DNA from: Euglena gracilis
Lineage: Eukaryota; Euglenida; Euglenophyceae; Euglenales
Length of the DNA: 64,000 nucleotides
Direction of reading: 5' to 3'
Assembly: GCA_039621445.1 (NCBI GenBank)
Contig: CP154956.1
Span: 62,946,257-63,010,256, forward strand
Shown here: positions 33,276 through 44,103 of the stretch, one piece after another
Layout: the number at the start of each line of letters is the position of its first letter
Numbering within the stretch: position 1 is the first letter of the stretch
The notes under the pieces: generated by a model
Databases searched by the model: none
Told to the model about the DNA's origin: nothing
The model's input: the letters and a program-made list of their open reading frames with translations, nothing else
Made by a program: the position numbers and the translations under genes

Positions 33276-34815
33276 GGTCGTTCTCAAAACGACGGGTGAA
33301 GTTTTTGACCCCGAAATTTTCAGACACCCCTGTAACCTGGCTCAGCGCAAGTGTCTCCGTCCTTTGTGCCGGACACCCCTGCTCTGGATGGGGGGTGACA
33401 CGGGGGTTGGCAGGTGACGAAGAGGCACCCGCTTAAGCAACCCGCGCATTTTTGGACCTCTCGTGAGTGCCGACGTCCAGTGACGGGGGAGGTGAACACA
33501 CAGCACTGCCCAACAGATGCTACAATTTCTTGGAAGAGATGTTTTAAGCGGTAAACCGCACAAAACTTGTTTTTGTGATGAAGAGATGCTGGCCTACCGG
33601 AGGGGACTGGACTGGGAACAAAGGTAAAAATGAGATTAGGCGGTTTACCGCGTACAGAAGTTATGATTCCTCAGGCGGAAACCCGCGCAGAAGGGTTTGA
33701 GAATGAGAACAGCTCGTGTTTGTGGATGACATATGGGAGCAGCAAGTGGGAACGCGCAGAAACCTCCAGAAGTCGGTCACCACGTGGAGTTGTTAACGAA
33801 CAAGTTTGGGGGAGAGGGAGGAGATTTTGAGACATTGGTGGATGGTAGCAGTGGGCGGTTATCCGCTTACTTCGCTTTTACTTTGCGCGGGTTTCCGCAC
33901 AGATGAGGTTTGAGCGGAAACCCGCGTGGAGCTTGTTGCTGTCCTGGTGGGTTGTGTTTGTGATATTTTGGTGTCTCAGCATTGTCGGTGTCAGTGGTGA
34001 CGTGTGGCGACATCGTTTTTGACAGTTGGGCGGGACAGGTTGAAAGGGAGCCGTGGCTGCTGCACCGGGACAGCAAGTACCCGATCAGGCGGAAACCCGC
34101 CTGGCATTTGAGCAGGAGGTGGACACCCTCCTCTGCAATGAGGAGGCGGTAATGTTCCCCCTGGCTAGTGCTGGAGGGGTGGCTGCAGGGACAGCAGTGG
34201 AACGCACGTGTCAGTTGCCAGGCCGGGTGAGCTGCGGTAGAGAAGGTGTTTTGTTACTGTCCTGAAAAACGGCCAAAAAAACTGAGGTTGATTTCTCAGG
34301 AGGAACAGAAGCACCTCCCAGAGCCCTCCACCCGGAACCCAACGGTCTTGGTGGCCCAAAATCAGGGTTTGGGGAAGGCCGACGAAGAAGTGATTCAAGA
34401 TACGGACGGAGAAACGCCTGTTTCAGCAGCTGGTGGTAACAGTCGAACAATTTCAGGGGGTTTTGGGAAGGAGTCCTCCAAGTTCTGAAAAAATCAAGGC
34501 CTTTTCAATTGCTTTTTGGAAGAGTGTTACAGCATTTTTCTTTTGAAAAGCTGCAGTTTTCGCTGAAATTCAGACAGAATACCCAAACCACCTCTTTTTT
34601 TACTGGCTCTTCTTCCCTTGGGGTCGGCAACATGCTTCCGGAGGAGACAACGGTGGTCTCCACCGTCAGAAGCTGTGTGGAAGGGGGGTAACCCAGAAGG
34701 CGGTCGTTCTCAACCAACGACGGGTCGATGTTTGACCCGATGCATCTGGTTTCCATCCATGTAATCAGCCTCAGCGCAAGTGTCTCCGGTCCTTTTGGAA
34801 ACCACCCCTGCTCTG
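33276..34815 (+). repeat. Internal direct repeat within the element
   Basis: GGTCGTTCTCAA, then an ACGACGGGT block, then CTCAGCGCAAGTGTCTCCG and CACCCCTGCTCTG occur in the same order at about 33,276-33,390 and 34,698-34,815, roughly 1.42 kb apart. The copies are diverged between these words. The repeat suggests that half of the element was duplicated. Confidence 0.65.
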
Positions 34816-35562
34816 AGTGCCCAGGTTTAAGGGCTGCCCATCTCTCTTTGTTTGGTCAAACCCCGTTGGTGCAATCTCCTCTCCCTGGTTTCCATAAACC
34901 TCCACCCCTCAAACTCACCACAACACGCCAGACACCATTCAGTTGCAAACTGCCTGGCAGCCTGGCAACAAAGTCTGTCGTCCGTGTACTCCGCAAAGAT
35001 TCACCCCTTTGACTGGTGTCACAAGTAGGGTTGCAAAACTTTGCCAACAAACCAGCAGACTTCTTTTCTAGGGTGGTTTCCATCTTCTACCCCCATCCCA
35101 TCGTCCACAAATGCTTTGCTTTTTCTGCCCACCCTCAACCCGGCCACACGGATTCCCGCTTACACCCAGTCGCTTTACACTCAACACGTATACACACACA
35201 GCAGGCGGATTCCCTCCCACCAGTCATCAACTGTTTGTGTTATTGTACGCGGTAATCCGCGTACCGTGCTTTGTTTGCACTTGTACGCGGTTATCCGCGT
35301 ACAAGTGCATTGTGCGCGGATTACCGCGTAAGCGTTTAACTATGTCGTCTGTCACCTCTTGTTTCGTTTTACGCGGTTATCCGCACACACTTGCATTGTT
35401 CACTCGTCTCTCAAATACCGTTATTAACATAAGCCATGGACACACAGCCCCATGTCACACCCGTTCAAAGTCAGTGTTTTTCCACCCATTTCAAACAGTT
35501 CTAGTACACCCCCAACTCACACAACTCACACACAATTGGAAATCGGTTAAGCGGAATACCGC
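33548..35562. repeat. Thirteen GCGG-N4-CCGC palindromes inside the element
   Basis: Exact instances start at 33,548, 33,640, 33,675, 33,855, 33,887, 33,914, 34,089, 35,249, 35,287, 35,316, 35,373 and 35,551; a GCGGATTCC half-site lies near 35,205, and a copy at 31,913 next to the left end differs at one base. Central bases vary (TAAA, TTTA, AAAC, GTTT, TTAT, TAAT, ATTA, AATA) while the arms stay fixed. Several copies extend to TACGCGG-N4-CCGCGTA. Twelve exact sites plus the one-mismatch copy give thirteen. They look like binding sites for a dimeric protein or short hairpins; the function is inferred. Confidence 0.8.
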
Positions 35563-35707
35563 GCAAAACCACTTTCATAAAATTTTTGCTTAAAGCCGCC
35601 ACACACCCCTCTCAGCTCAAATATTTGTGCCCTTTTAGCTGTTTTTAAAACAGCCAAAAAACGCCAAAAAACGCAAAAATCGGGTGGGCAATTCGCGCCG
35701 CCTAAGT

Positions 35708-38580
35708 CAAAGGGCTTCAGACACGTGCACTTAGAAGCCCCTTTTTTTTATCTTACCTCCCTTGCCCTTTAACTTTTTATCTTACCTCCCTTGCTTTTCA
35801 TTTTACAACAGAAGGGCATTCTTAATGCCCTTGGGTGAGAGCATATGACAGAAAATCCAGTGGAAGCACCAGAGGGATAAACTGACCTACCCCACCGACT
35901 GATAAAACTGACCTACCCCACGGAAGTCTGGACCTTTCAGGAATGGGGCAATTTTTTTTTGAAAAAGGGCTGAAAATGGCCGAAAATGGCTTTTTTGGGG
36001 TGTTTTTTGGATTTTTTGTTTCACCTAAGTTTGGCTGAAACATTCCAACCCTGCTGGATTTGGGTTTTTTTGGGAATTTTTGGGGGGGGGTTGCTGCCGG
36101 GGCCAGCTGCCAGCTGGGTTCGAACCACCTCCCTGGACCCAGCGATTTTGAAAAAGAAGCAGAAAAATTGACAACCAGGGGTTTCTTAAGCCGGAGGGAG
36201 GGGGACCCTGCCCCCCCGGGGGGGGGGGGGCAGCCAGCCAGCACCTTTTTTTCCAGCCAGCACCTTCCACCTGGGCTGTGGACCACCCCCCTGGGGGGGG
36301 GGGTCCGCTGAAATAAAGTTCGGACCAGCCTGGACCCCCCAGCCCCAGGTGTTGGGTCCAGCCAGCACCATTTTTCCAGCCGGCCCGCTTGTCCCCCCCC
36401 TCAGGGTCCTTAAGAAAACCCCTGGTGACAACCATACCATTGCTTAAGGTGTGTGACCCCCCCCCCCCAAGGTGTGACTGACAATTTTTTTTTGGAGTGA
36501 CTGACTGATTCTTACACCCCCCTCCTTGTCTAAGCACCGGAAAAGATGGGTAGAGACTGGGGGGTGCTTTATGCACAAGGGGGAAAACCTTGCTGCAAAA
36601 AATCCGGCGCTTTGCACTGAAAAGGAGAATTGTCCTTGCTTTAGGGTCCATTGTTTAAAGCATTTGGTTTCAAAAAATCAACACCATCTCATGAAATCTG
36701 TTTCAAAACCTTCTAAAATGTCGAAATTTTTGAGCAATTTCTTAAAAACAAGAGCAAAGTAAGCCTCCGTGATAACATGATGTTTAAAAAATGGGTGAGG
36801 ACCGGGGGGGGGTGCTTAGGCAAGGGGGAGAGGTTAGCCACATTGTCCATGAACTCCACACCCAACCTGAAGACAATGAGCTTAAGAGAATCTGACCCCA
36901 GCAACCTTTTCCAGCCCCGGACCCCCCTCCCTCCCATCAACGAGGTTTATTTATTTCTAGCCACCCGTAACATATTTTTTTTTGCTTTTGGGGGTTCCAA
37001 AATTGGCCAAAAAGGGGGCAAAAATGGGTGGGAAGAGGGCTGGCCAGGGCAAATTCGGGGTCAAAAGATCGATTTTTTGGCAGTTTTTGGACATATGTGC
37101 AGTTTCCATTTTTTGGTACCCAGTTCAACCCCAGGTCGGGCCCAGTTCCAGCCCAGGACCTCTAGGAGGGGGGGGGGCAGCGAGGTCAGCCAGTAGCCCT
37201 TTTCCAGCCACAACCCAAATTTTCCAGCCTCTGAGCTGGACCCCCCCCCCCAGGTGCACGTCACCTTCCCTTGAGGTGCCACCCCTTGCCACCCCTGCAG
37301 TTGTCACCATAACCATTGCTTACCAACCCTCAGGGGGGAGGGGGGGTCACTTTTGGGAGGTAAATAAATGTCCCACCCTGGCCACCAAAGCAGAAAACAT
37401 TGTCTGGGCCCTGAGGAAAAAAGCACAGAGGCAGTCAACCTTTTGTGGGGTATTTCCCAAAATGTATATATTTTCAGTGCATTTGCAAAAAAGAAGAGTT
37501 GCAACTGTGCATGCCAATCACGAAATGCATGTTTACCATCAGAAGATTATTTGGAAGCATTTGGGTCAAATTTCGACACCCACAATGAGGTCATCGTTTT
37601 CGGATGTTGGGACCTGGACCTACCCTCCTGGGCAAAGTTGTCACCAGGCTTGTGCTTGCTGACTTGTCAGGTGACAACGCCGGACAAGGGAGGAGGGGGG
37701 GTGGCAGGTATTTGGTTCGATGGACCCAAGCAGTTCAAAATGAGTGGAGCTCGTCAAAGTTTCTTTTTTAAATGGTTGTTCAGAGAAAAGTTTACTAATT
37801 TGTCGCAGAAAGGCATAAATTGGAGAGTATATTCCTATTTTTTCTTCTCCAGTGGAATGGTGGAATAAATAGGAGCAAGCAAGATTGCCGCATTGGGTTT
37901 GATTACCTTCTGATTTCTTTTGCTTGATTATAAGGATAATGGCAACGTCCGCTTTGCATCGCTGCAGTTTTTTTGTTTCCCTCCTCATGGCAAACTGCGG
38001 ATATTGCTGGGAGAGCCACTCTTTCTGGTGATGGGTTGGTGCACCTCATGCTTCCACCAGGCATAATTTTCACGTTGAAATAAATATCTTCACACCAATT
38101 TTACAAGAAAAATATTTTGCAGTCAAAAACACCTTTAAACACAAACCGAATGCGCGTGATGTGCGTTGTGAGTTGTCTTCCTTCATTTCTGAATGGTTCA
38201 AATGTTGGTTACACAGTTTGAAGATGAGTGTGTTGACACAAATATGGATATTCTCCCTGGAGCTGGTTGCTTGATTTTTGGCATTGCCTTTTCCTCTGCC
38301 AGGGCTGGCACTTGCCACTCACCAATTAAACCATCAAACTGTCAAAAGAACAAAAAAGTAGATGGAGGTGGAGGTGATAGACGCAGGTCTCTCTGTGGTT
38401 TCCCCCCTTTTTCTCATTGTTCTTCTCTGCTCTTTTCTTCCTTCCTCCTTCCGTTTTTCATTTTCTTCTCCTGTTGGCTTTCAAAAAAAAACTGTTATTT
38501 TTTCTTCCCCTTTCTCAAGACGATTTTCAAAAAAAAAAACGTTTCATGGAATTGGAGAAATTACGTGGTTACTGACTTCC
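35708..38580. other. Spacer with dispersed repeats, no gene recognised
   Basis: The part at 35,830-36,510 (CCAGCCAGCACC stretches, GTCCGCTGAAATAAAGTT at 36,303, C/G runs) resembles the repeat in the KH-gene intron at 26,040-26,720. A CAGGCTTGTGCTTGC word at 37,649 matches the end of the element family at 19,975. Frames at 36,982-37,662 and 37,368-37,868 (+) are open but unrecognised. Confidence 0.4.
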
Positions 38581-38584
38581 CAGC

Positions 38585-39000
38585 TATTTTGTAGCCCTGC
38601 CCTAGCGTTCGCTGCCACTGCTGCATGGCGACCCGTGCCGAGCACACCCCAAACAGCTGCAGCGCCACTGCGTCCGGTGAAGCTCCTTGCCGCAACCCCG
38701 GGTGGGCCACTGCCATTCCCGCCACTGGTATGCCGCTGCTTTACCTCGTGTTTCGGCATTTATCCAATCATTCAGCCAGCCGCCTCCTGGGATTGCTGGT
38801 GGTTGGCGGCACAGTTGCACATTTTCTCCGGGTCCAGTTGTTGGAGTCGAAACAATGCAGGTTTGAATTAAATAATTTTTATCTCTGTATTTTTTTTCCC
38901 ACAGGTGCCAACCACTCCAGGAAATACCTTGTCGAATTCGTGGATTGCGAAGGTGTTCCACGTCACAACCATCACAAGCCAGATGTTCAAGATTATTTAA
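38585..39000 (+). CDS. Possible 3' end of an unrecognised spliced gene
   Basis: From about 38,590 one frame reads ALAFAATAAWRPVPSTPQTA and PLRPVKLLAATPGGPLPFPP. Near 38,728 the protein-like frame shifts by one base and continues VSAFIQSFSQPPPGIAGG, then CTFSPGPVVGVETMQ. A 44-nt intron (38,861-38,904: CAG before GTTTGA, then a T-rich tract and CCCACAG) keeps phase 0 and leads into VPTTPGNTLSNSWIAKVFHV, ending at TAA 38,998-39,000. The intron signal and phase match are the main support. The frame change near 38,728 could be a small indel or a missed splice. No family is recognised, and upstream exons were not found. Confidence 0.35.
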
Positions 39001-39015
39001 GGTGGGGACACTGAA

Positions 39016-39979
39016 CAGGGTTTCCCACTGATTCGTACACAAATAAGTACGAATAAGTACGAATAAGTACGAATTGCCGAGATCTGCCAAAATACAAATA
39101 AGTACGAATAAGTACAAATAAGACGAATGAAAATTTCCCCAGTTACGAATAAGTACAAATTGCCAAGTAGAAAAAGGTACAATTTTCTACACCATTGCAC
39201 TGAGTTGAAGGGCCCCTCACACTTCTCTGTATGTGATGCATATCGTACGCTGCAGGACGCTTCATGTCCTCTTTTCCCTCCGAAAATGATTTTTAGGTTT
39301 GCCAATCAACAAGTTAGACCATCCATCCATCAGGGGACTCATCCGAAAGTACACATCTGTACATGGCAGTGTGAAAGAGGGGAGTAGTTTGCACCGGTCT
39401 GTGGACAGAGTGCACACCACACACATTGCGAGCATAAGGAAATCCTTGAGCGGGAAGAGTGTGTGGCTCACAAAATTGAATTGCCCTGGTCTGAACGGTC
39501 TTTCAATTTGCAGGACTGATTGATGTCCAAAACCGCCAACACATGTCATCTAACCTTCGGCAAGCAGCCGTTGGCATGTTTTGCAATGGTGACTGCGAAG
39601 AACGCTTTGCACACCATTGAACAATCCGCTCGTTTCATCTTGAGTATTTGTTCGTGCATGGCATGCTGGACAACAGTCGCAAAGAAGGAATGTGTTTTTC
39701 CTGTAATGTTTTGTATTTTTTTTCTCACAGCGATTTTTTCACACATTTCGCCAGCATGAGTTCGTCACTTAGATAGTTTCTCAAGTGAATGACCTGTTTT
39801 CCTTGCTTTTCCCGGTTTCAGAACGTTGAAGATGTGCCCAAGGAAGCATACCAAATGGTCACCTATTGCTATACATGGCCCTTTTTTGAAGTACGAATAA
39901 GTACGAATAAGTACAAATAAGTACAAATAAGTTCGAATGGGCAAGGGAGTCCCCAAGTACGAATCAGTGGGAAACCCTG
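39016..39979. mobile_element. hAT-like non-autonomous element, 964 bp
   Basis: The ends are 23-bp perfect inverted repeats beginning CAGGGTTTCCCACTGATTCG. CACTGAA lies directly before the left end (39,009-39,015). The matching CACTGAA on the right is at 40,418-40,424, separated only by a second insertion. CAGGG ends and 7-8-bp duplications fit the hAT superfamily. Inside both ends lie arrays of AAATAAGTACG. No transposase is visible, so movement would need an enzyme from elsewhere. Confidence 0.75.
39036..39165 (+). repeat. AATAAGTACGA subterminal array (left)
   Basis: About eight copies of an 11-base unit, some interrupted, just inside the left end of the hAT-like element. A matching array in the same orientation lies at 39,888-39,960 near the right end. 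Subterminal repeats are commonly transposase-binding sites; here this is inference. Confidence 0.75.
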
Positions 39980-39982
39980 CAC

Positions 39983-40412
39983 CAGGGTTCGATATAAGGA
40001 GGGCGTACATGGTTTAGGTGGGGGGGGTGTCCCCCCCACCCCCCCCCCTCCTGGCCCGCAGGGGGGGTCCGGACCACCCCCCCCACCTGCAAGGGGGGTC
40101 CGGACCGACCCTCGGGGGGTACCCGGGACCCCCCCCCCAAAAAGGGTCAATTTTTTCCTCCGGCGCTTCGCGCCGAAAATTTTTTGCATTTTTGGCCAAT
40201 TTTTGCCCAAAAAGTGCCCAAAATGGCACTTTTGGTCGTTTTGGGGGGTCAAAATTTTTCGGCCCGGCGCTTCGCGCCGGGCCGAAAATCGGTCACCCTG
40301 ACCGCGCCACTGTTTAAGTGGGGGGGGGGTGTCCCCCCCCCCCCCCCCCCCTCCTGGCCCGCAGGGGGGGTCCGGACCACCCCCCCCCCTCCTCTCCTTG
40401 TATCGAACCCTG
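39983..40412. mobile_element. hAT-like miniature element, 430 bp, with 8-bp target duplication
   Basis: The ends pair CAGGGTTCGATATAAGGAG with CTCCTTGTATCGAACCCTG. The 8-bp target duplication CCCTGCAC is exact at 39,975-39,982 and 40,413-40,420. The interior has C/G-run hairpins (GGGTCCGGACC), a palindrome CGGCCCGGCGC-TTC-GCGCCGGGCCG near 40,260, and no coding capacity. It inserted across the right junction of the previous element, so it is the younger of the two. A 5'-truncated relative lies at 60,465-60,758, and a fragment (GGCCCGCAGG then GGTCCGGACC) at about 45,650-45,695. Confidence 0.85.
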
Positions 40413-41240
40413 CCCTGCACTGAACGGATCTCTGTGCACAAGCTGCCTGTAGCATCCAGCCCCCGGGTTCCCCCCCCCAAAAAAGAAAAAACCAGTTGGC
40501 AAATTATTGCAAAGAGAGAGTTTGTATTTTTCCATCAAGTGTATGAGAATATGGCAAAAACCGAACCTTGAAGTATTTGGAAGAAAAACGATTCCTAAGA
40601 AATATTGACTAATTGACTGATAGAAGATTGAGAAAATCCGTCCTCTTTTCTTTGAGCATGGTAATTTTTTTTGTTTTCTCAAAGTTCAAAAGTAACCAAC
40701 AAAAAGAACAAAAAAAAAAGAAAGTACATCATTTTTTTCTGCCTGTTGCTCTACAATCTCCAAATCTTTACAAATAATTCTCTTGCTTTTTGCTTCATGC
40801 AAATTTCGCAAAAACCAAAGTGAACGATGCAATGGCCTCCAACTTCGACTCCGACGAAGGCTTGGAAAAATTTCCAGTTTAGCAGCCCGCCGAAGGTCGA
40901 GATACCTGTGAAAATTTGTTGTAAGACTCAATCTATGACGACAGTTCTAAAAGTTTGTTATGTACACTTTTGTTTATTTTCACAGGGCAAAATACCTAAG
41001 GGGAAATACCTGCAAGTACCTGAAATGCAACAAAACTTTTAGAATCAAAGTTTTTATAAATACCATGCGTGCTATTTTTTTCCACAGTGTTTTCGCAATA
41101 TTTTTTTTATTTACCCCAAATGGTCAAAAACTTTTGGAAGACCTGCAACCATTCAAGAAAATTAAATTAAAAAAGAAGAAGATTGAAGAGCAGTATTTAG
41201 ATTTTTTGTTTTTTTTTTTAAAAAAATAATGGAATAATTA
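40413..41240 (+). other. A/T-rich stretch with exon-like fragments
   Basis: One frame from 40,827 reads FQFSSPPKVEIPVKI, then a good GTAAGA donor (40,921) and TTTTCACAG acceptor (40,985) precede GKIPKGKYLQVPEMQQNF; the splice does not keep this frame, though the unspliced frame is open. After another TTTTTTTCCACAG (about 41,088) comes a lysine-rich frame, PNGQKLLEDLQPFKKIKLKK. These may be pieces of a gene, but no family is recognised. Confidence 0.25.
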
Positions 41241-42240
41241 TGGTTCGTTGATTCGAAACAAGCAGAGCAAAATATTCTGTGAGATAAAAAAACGTCGTGA
41301 AATGTTCTCTATGCCATTTTGTGTTTTTAATTGTTTTAGAAAGAATGGAAATCTCATGCATTTTCTCGATTTGTTCGCAGATTCATTTTTCACCGGTCTG
41401 ACCCCCCCTCCCCCGCCCGCAGGGTGGCTGGGCTTTAGAGAGTGGGTGGGCGGGTTGGGACCTCCGGGGGGGGGGTGCACTATGAGTCAGTCTGGCCTGG
41501 TTGAAGGCCGGAAATTTTTTTGCTGGGGGGGTCTCTTGGGTTTTTGAATTGTATGGTTTTTGTTCCGAGTCAATGAGTGGGGGCAATTTTCCCTGGCCCA
41601 AACCCACCCACCGACCAACCCATTTTCTCGAAAACCCGCTATGCATGACCCGCGGAAGGGTCGACCCACCCTCCCCAGGGTATAAAGTGAGCGGCGAGGT
41701 GGGGGCAGGGATGGATGGGAAGCCCTTCGGTATTGAGGTAGGTGGTAGGGGGGGGCCCGCCCCCCCCCCCCCAGGGCGGGTAAGGTGGTAGGGGGGGGGT
41801 CCGGACCACCCCCCCCCAGATGTTGGGAGGGGGGGTCCGGCCCCCCCACCCCCCCTCCTTGACAGGTGCCAAAAATAGCAGAAAATTTTTTTCCGCCGCT
41901 GTGCGCCGGAAAATGAGCAAAAGCACCCCTTTTGCTGACTTTTGGACATATTGCCTTTTTTTTGATGTGGTGTTTTCCCCCAGAAAAGTGTTCAAAAAAT
42001 TTCAAAAAATGAGCATTTTTGGATCGATTTTCAAAGAAAAATCAGGGATTTTTGACTGATTTCGACCTGATTTCTGGCCTTTTGCCCGTCCATGAAATCG
42101 AAAAAATTTCGACCCCCCCTCAGTTTCGAGGTAGGGGGGGGGGTCCGACCCCCCCCCCCCCTCAAGGCTACCTCTCCACCGGGACCCCAGCGGCGCCCAG
42201 CCTCACCGATTTTCGGCGGAGAGGTGGCAACATGCCCTAG
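41241..42240. other. C/G-run-rich spacer, no gene recognised
   Basis: Alternating G- and C-runs with GGTCCGGACC words near 41,800 and 41,830 resemble the interior of the 430-bp element. GGTAGGTGGTAGGGG near 41,738 resembles the module at 720-800. The GCGC-hairpin word appears in diverged form at 41,893. Confidence 0.4.
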
Positions 42241-43554
42241 GCATGGCTAACCGGGCAAACCTGGGATGAGGTGGCCCCCCCACCTTTTATCAGCTGAGCA
42301 CTGCTGACCCCCCCCCCCCGCCACACAACCCCCCCCCAACGCACGGCTATCGGTGCCCGATCGCCCCTAACGCCCCCCCCCCCCCACTGCGCCACGTGGC
42401 CCCTGACAGCAACCCCGACCGTCCACACCCAATCCAGGGGTCTCGTAGGCTTTTCCCTCGTGTTCTCGGAGAACCTACCAGGCCTCCCTGGACTTCTCCC
42501 CCCCCCCCCCCCCCCCTCCGCCCCCCCAGGGGAGGGGGGGGGGGCGCTTCTACCCCGGCTCCTCCACCACTCGGCCCGGGGACCCCGGGCCGGCCTCCGA
42601 CCTCGTGTACCTCCCCGCACAGTGGGATTCTGTGTGCCATCGGGCCCCTTCGCACACCCGGGGCGCCTCCCTGGGAAACCTTGAACAGCCACCAGCCCCC
42701 CACCCCCGGAAACTAGCTTTACTATAACAATTTTTTTCCTCCCTACCCCCCCCACAGAGTCCAACGGGCAAGGGCCGCAACACCCCCCTCCACCCCGCCC
42801 ACTCGCGCCTCAGCCTCACGGTGCTGCTCAGCAAGCCTTTTCCCCTCTCATCACCCTACCCCCCGACGCCCCAGCAGGCACGCTCTACCAAAACCGAGCG
42901 CAATCTGAACACCAATCACACATTCAAAACCCGACCCGACTTCCCCGGAGCGGGCCGCCATTCCCCGCCCGGGGCCCAAAATGGACTCCCACGGCCCTAA
43001 GGGGAAGCAATCGCCCCTGGGGGCCCCCAGCCCTGCTCGAGAGCCTCCACGAGCTCATCGTGATCCTCCCACGGAACGCATGCCGGGTGGTCACACAGCA
43101 AAACCCTCCCTCCCCGTGTGGCCGGCCATCGCCCACGGGGCACAACGTACGTAGGTCACAGACGGGGGGCTCTTTTTCCGGCGTTACATGTTCTCGGCGG
43201 GCAAGCGACACCGGACCGTGAAGTTCCGGCCGGCAAGCGTACCCCGACAAGACTGCGCCAGGCTCGGGGCCGTCCGACAGTCCTGTGGGCTTGGTATCGT
43301 CCCCCCCCCCCATCACCTCTGCCACCGAAGGCCAACACCTCAAGCACACCCGCCTGGCCAGTCACCGGGCAACACACGTGAACCCTCACGTCCCCCCCCC
43401 ACCTCACCACCCAACGCCAAACAAGGCACCCCCACCCCGCTCTGGTTGCACATCAAGTCGTCTTCGTGCCTCCCCTCCCACTGCCGCCCCATCACTAGAC
43501 GTACGGCACCCCCCAAAGGCACCCTCCCAGCCATAATCCCCCCATAAGCTCCCC

Positions 43555-43590
<36 letters not shown>

Positions 43591-44100
43591 CTTTTTCTCA
43601 ACCCAGCACACAAGACCGAAGGGACCCCCCCCCAAAAGAAAAACAAAACAAAACAAAAGACTACACATGACCCACGCCTCAGCATGTTTCCCCGGAGCCA
43701 CCCGCGAAACTCGTCAGGGAGGGACACCCAAACACGGCATGTCACCACATCGTGCGCACCCTCCCCCGTCCAGAGGCCCCACCGGACGGCACCCGCGCTA
43801 ACACAATAGCCACCTGGCTGCCCGCTGCTGCCCCAGCATTCAAAGACCAGCCCCACCCGTTACCTGGCCTTTGCTTGCTCGAGCCACCCAAACATCCCCC
43901 ACCTGCAACCACAGTTACCTGCGGTTAATTCTTACATGGAGAACCACCTCGGAGGCACACCAAGGTTGCGCCTCCCCCCGAGCTAGCGCACAGTCACCCC
44001 TACCCCCAACCTCAGGCTCCCCTGTTTTTATTTCTTTTCTTATTTATGCGATAACCACCCGCAAGTCCCCCCCCCTGATTTTTCACAGCCTAGCACCATT
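42241..44100. other. GC-rich stretch, open frames on both strands, no gene recognised
   Basis: Long frames (for example 175 codons, minus, 42,237-42,764; 141 codons, minus, 42,924-43,349) are glycine/arginine- or proline-rich and overlap in several registers. That is expected of C-rich DNA with few stops. I cannot assign a product. Confidence 0.35.
43557..43588. repeat. (AT) dinucleotide microsatellite, about 16 units
   Basis: An uninterrupted AT run lies in otherwise C-rich sequence, with a T-rich tail following. Confidence 0.9.
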
Positions 44101-44103
44101 CAG

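Larger units (their letters stand above)
31857..35707. mobile_element. 3.85-kb DNA transposon-like element, 23-bp perfect terminal inverted repeats
   Basis: The ends at 31,857-31,879 and 35,685-35,707 are perfect inverted repeats beginning ACTTAGGCGGCGCGAATTGC. Weaker symmetry (A/T runs with TTTTTTGCG) continues for about 25 more bases. CAA flanks the element on both sides, a possible 3-bp target duplication. Short target duplications plus dense subterminal repeats are features of CACTA/EnSpm elements, but the ends are not CACTA, so the class is only a guess. The largest frames inside (about 138 codons, minus, 32,049-32,465, and 160 codons, plus, 35,111-35,593) show no transposase motif, so this copy looks non-autonomous. 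Confidence 0.7.

Noticed and set aside
33548-35562. CRISPR-like array
   Set aside because: The repeats are 12-base palindromes at irregular spacing and in both orientations, with no spacer-like regularity, and the genome is eukaryotic.
39036-39165. CRISPR-like or telomere-like array of AATAAGTACGA
   Set aside because: The units are adjacent without spacers and lie just inside the ends of a transposon, so a subterminal repeat is the simpler reading.
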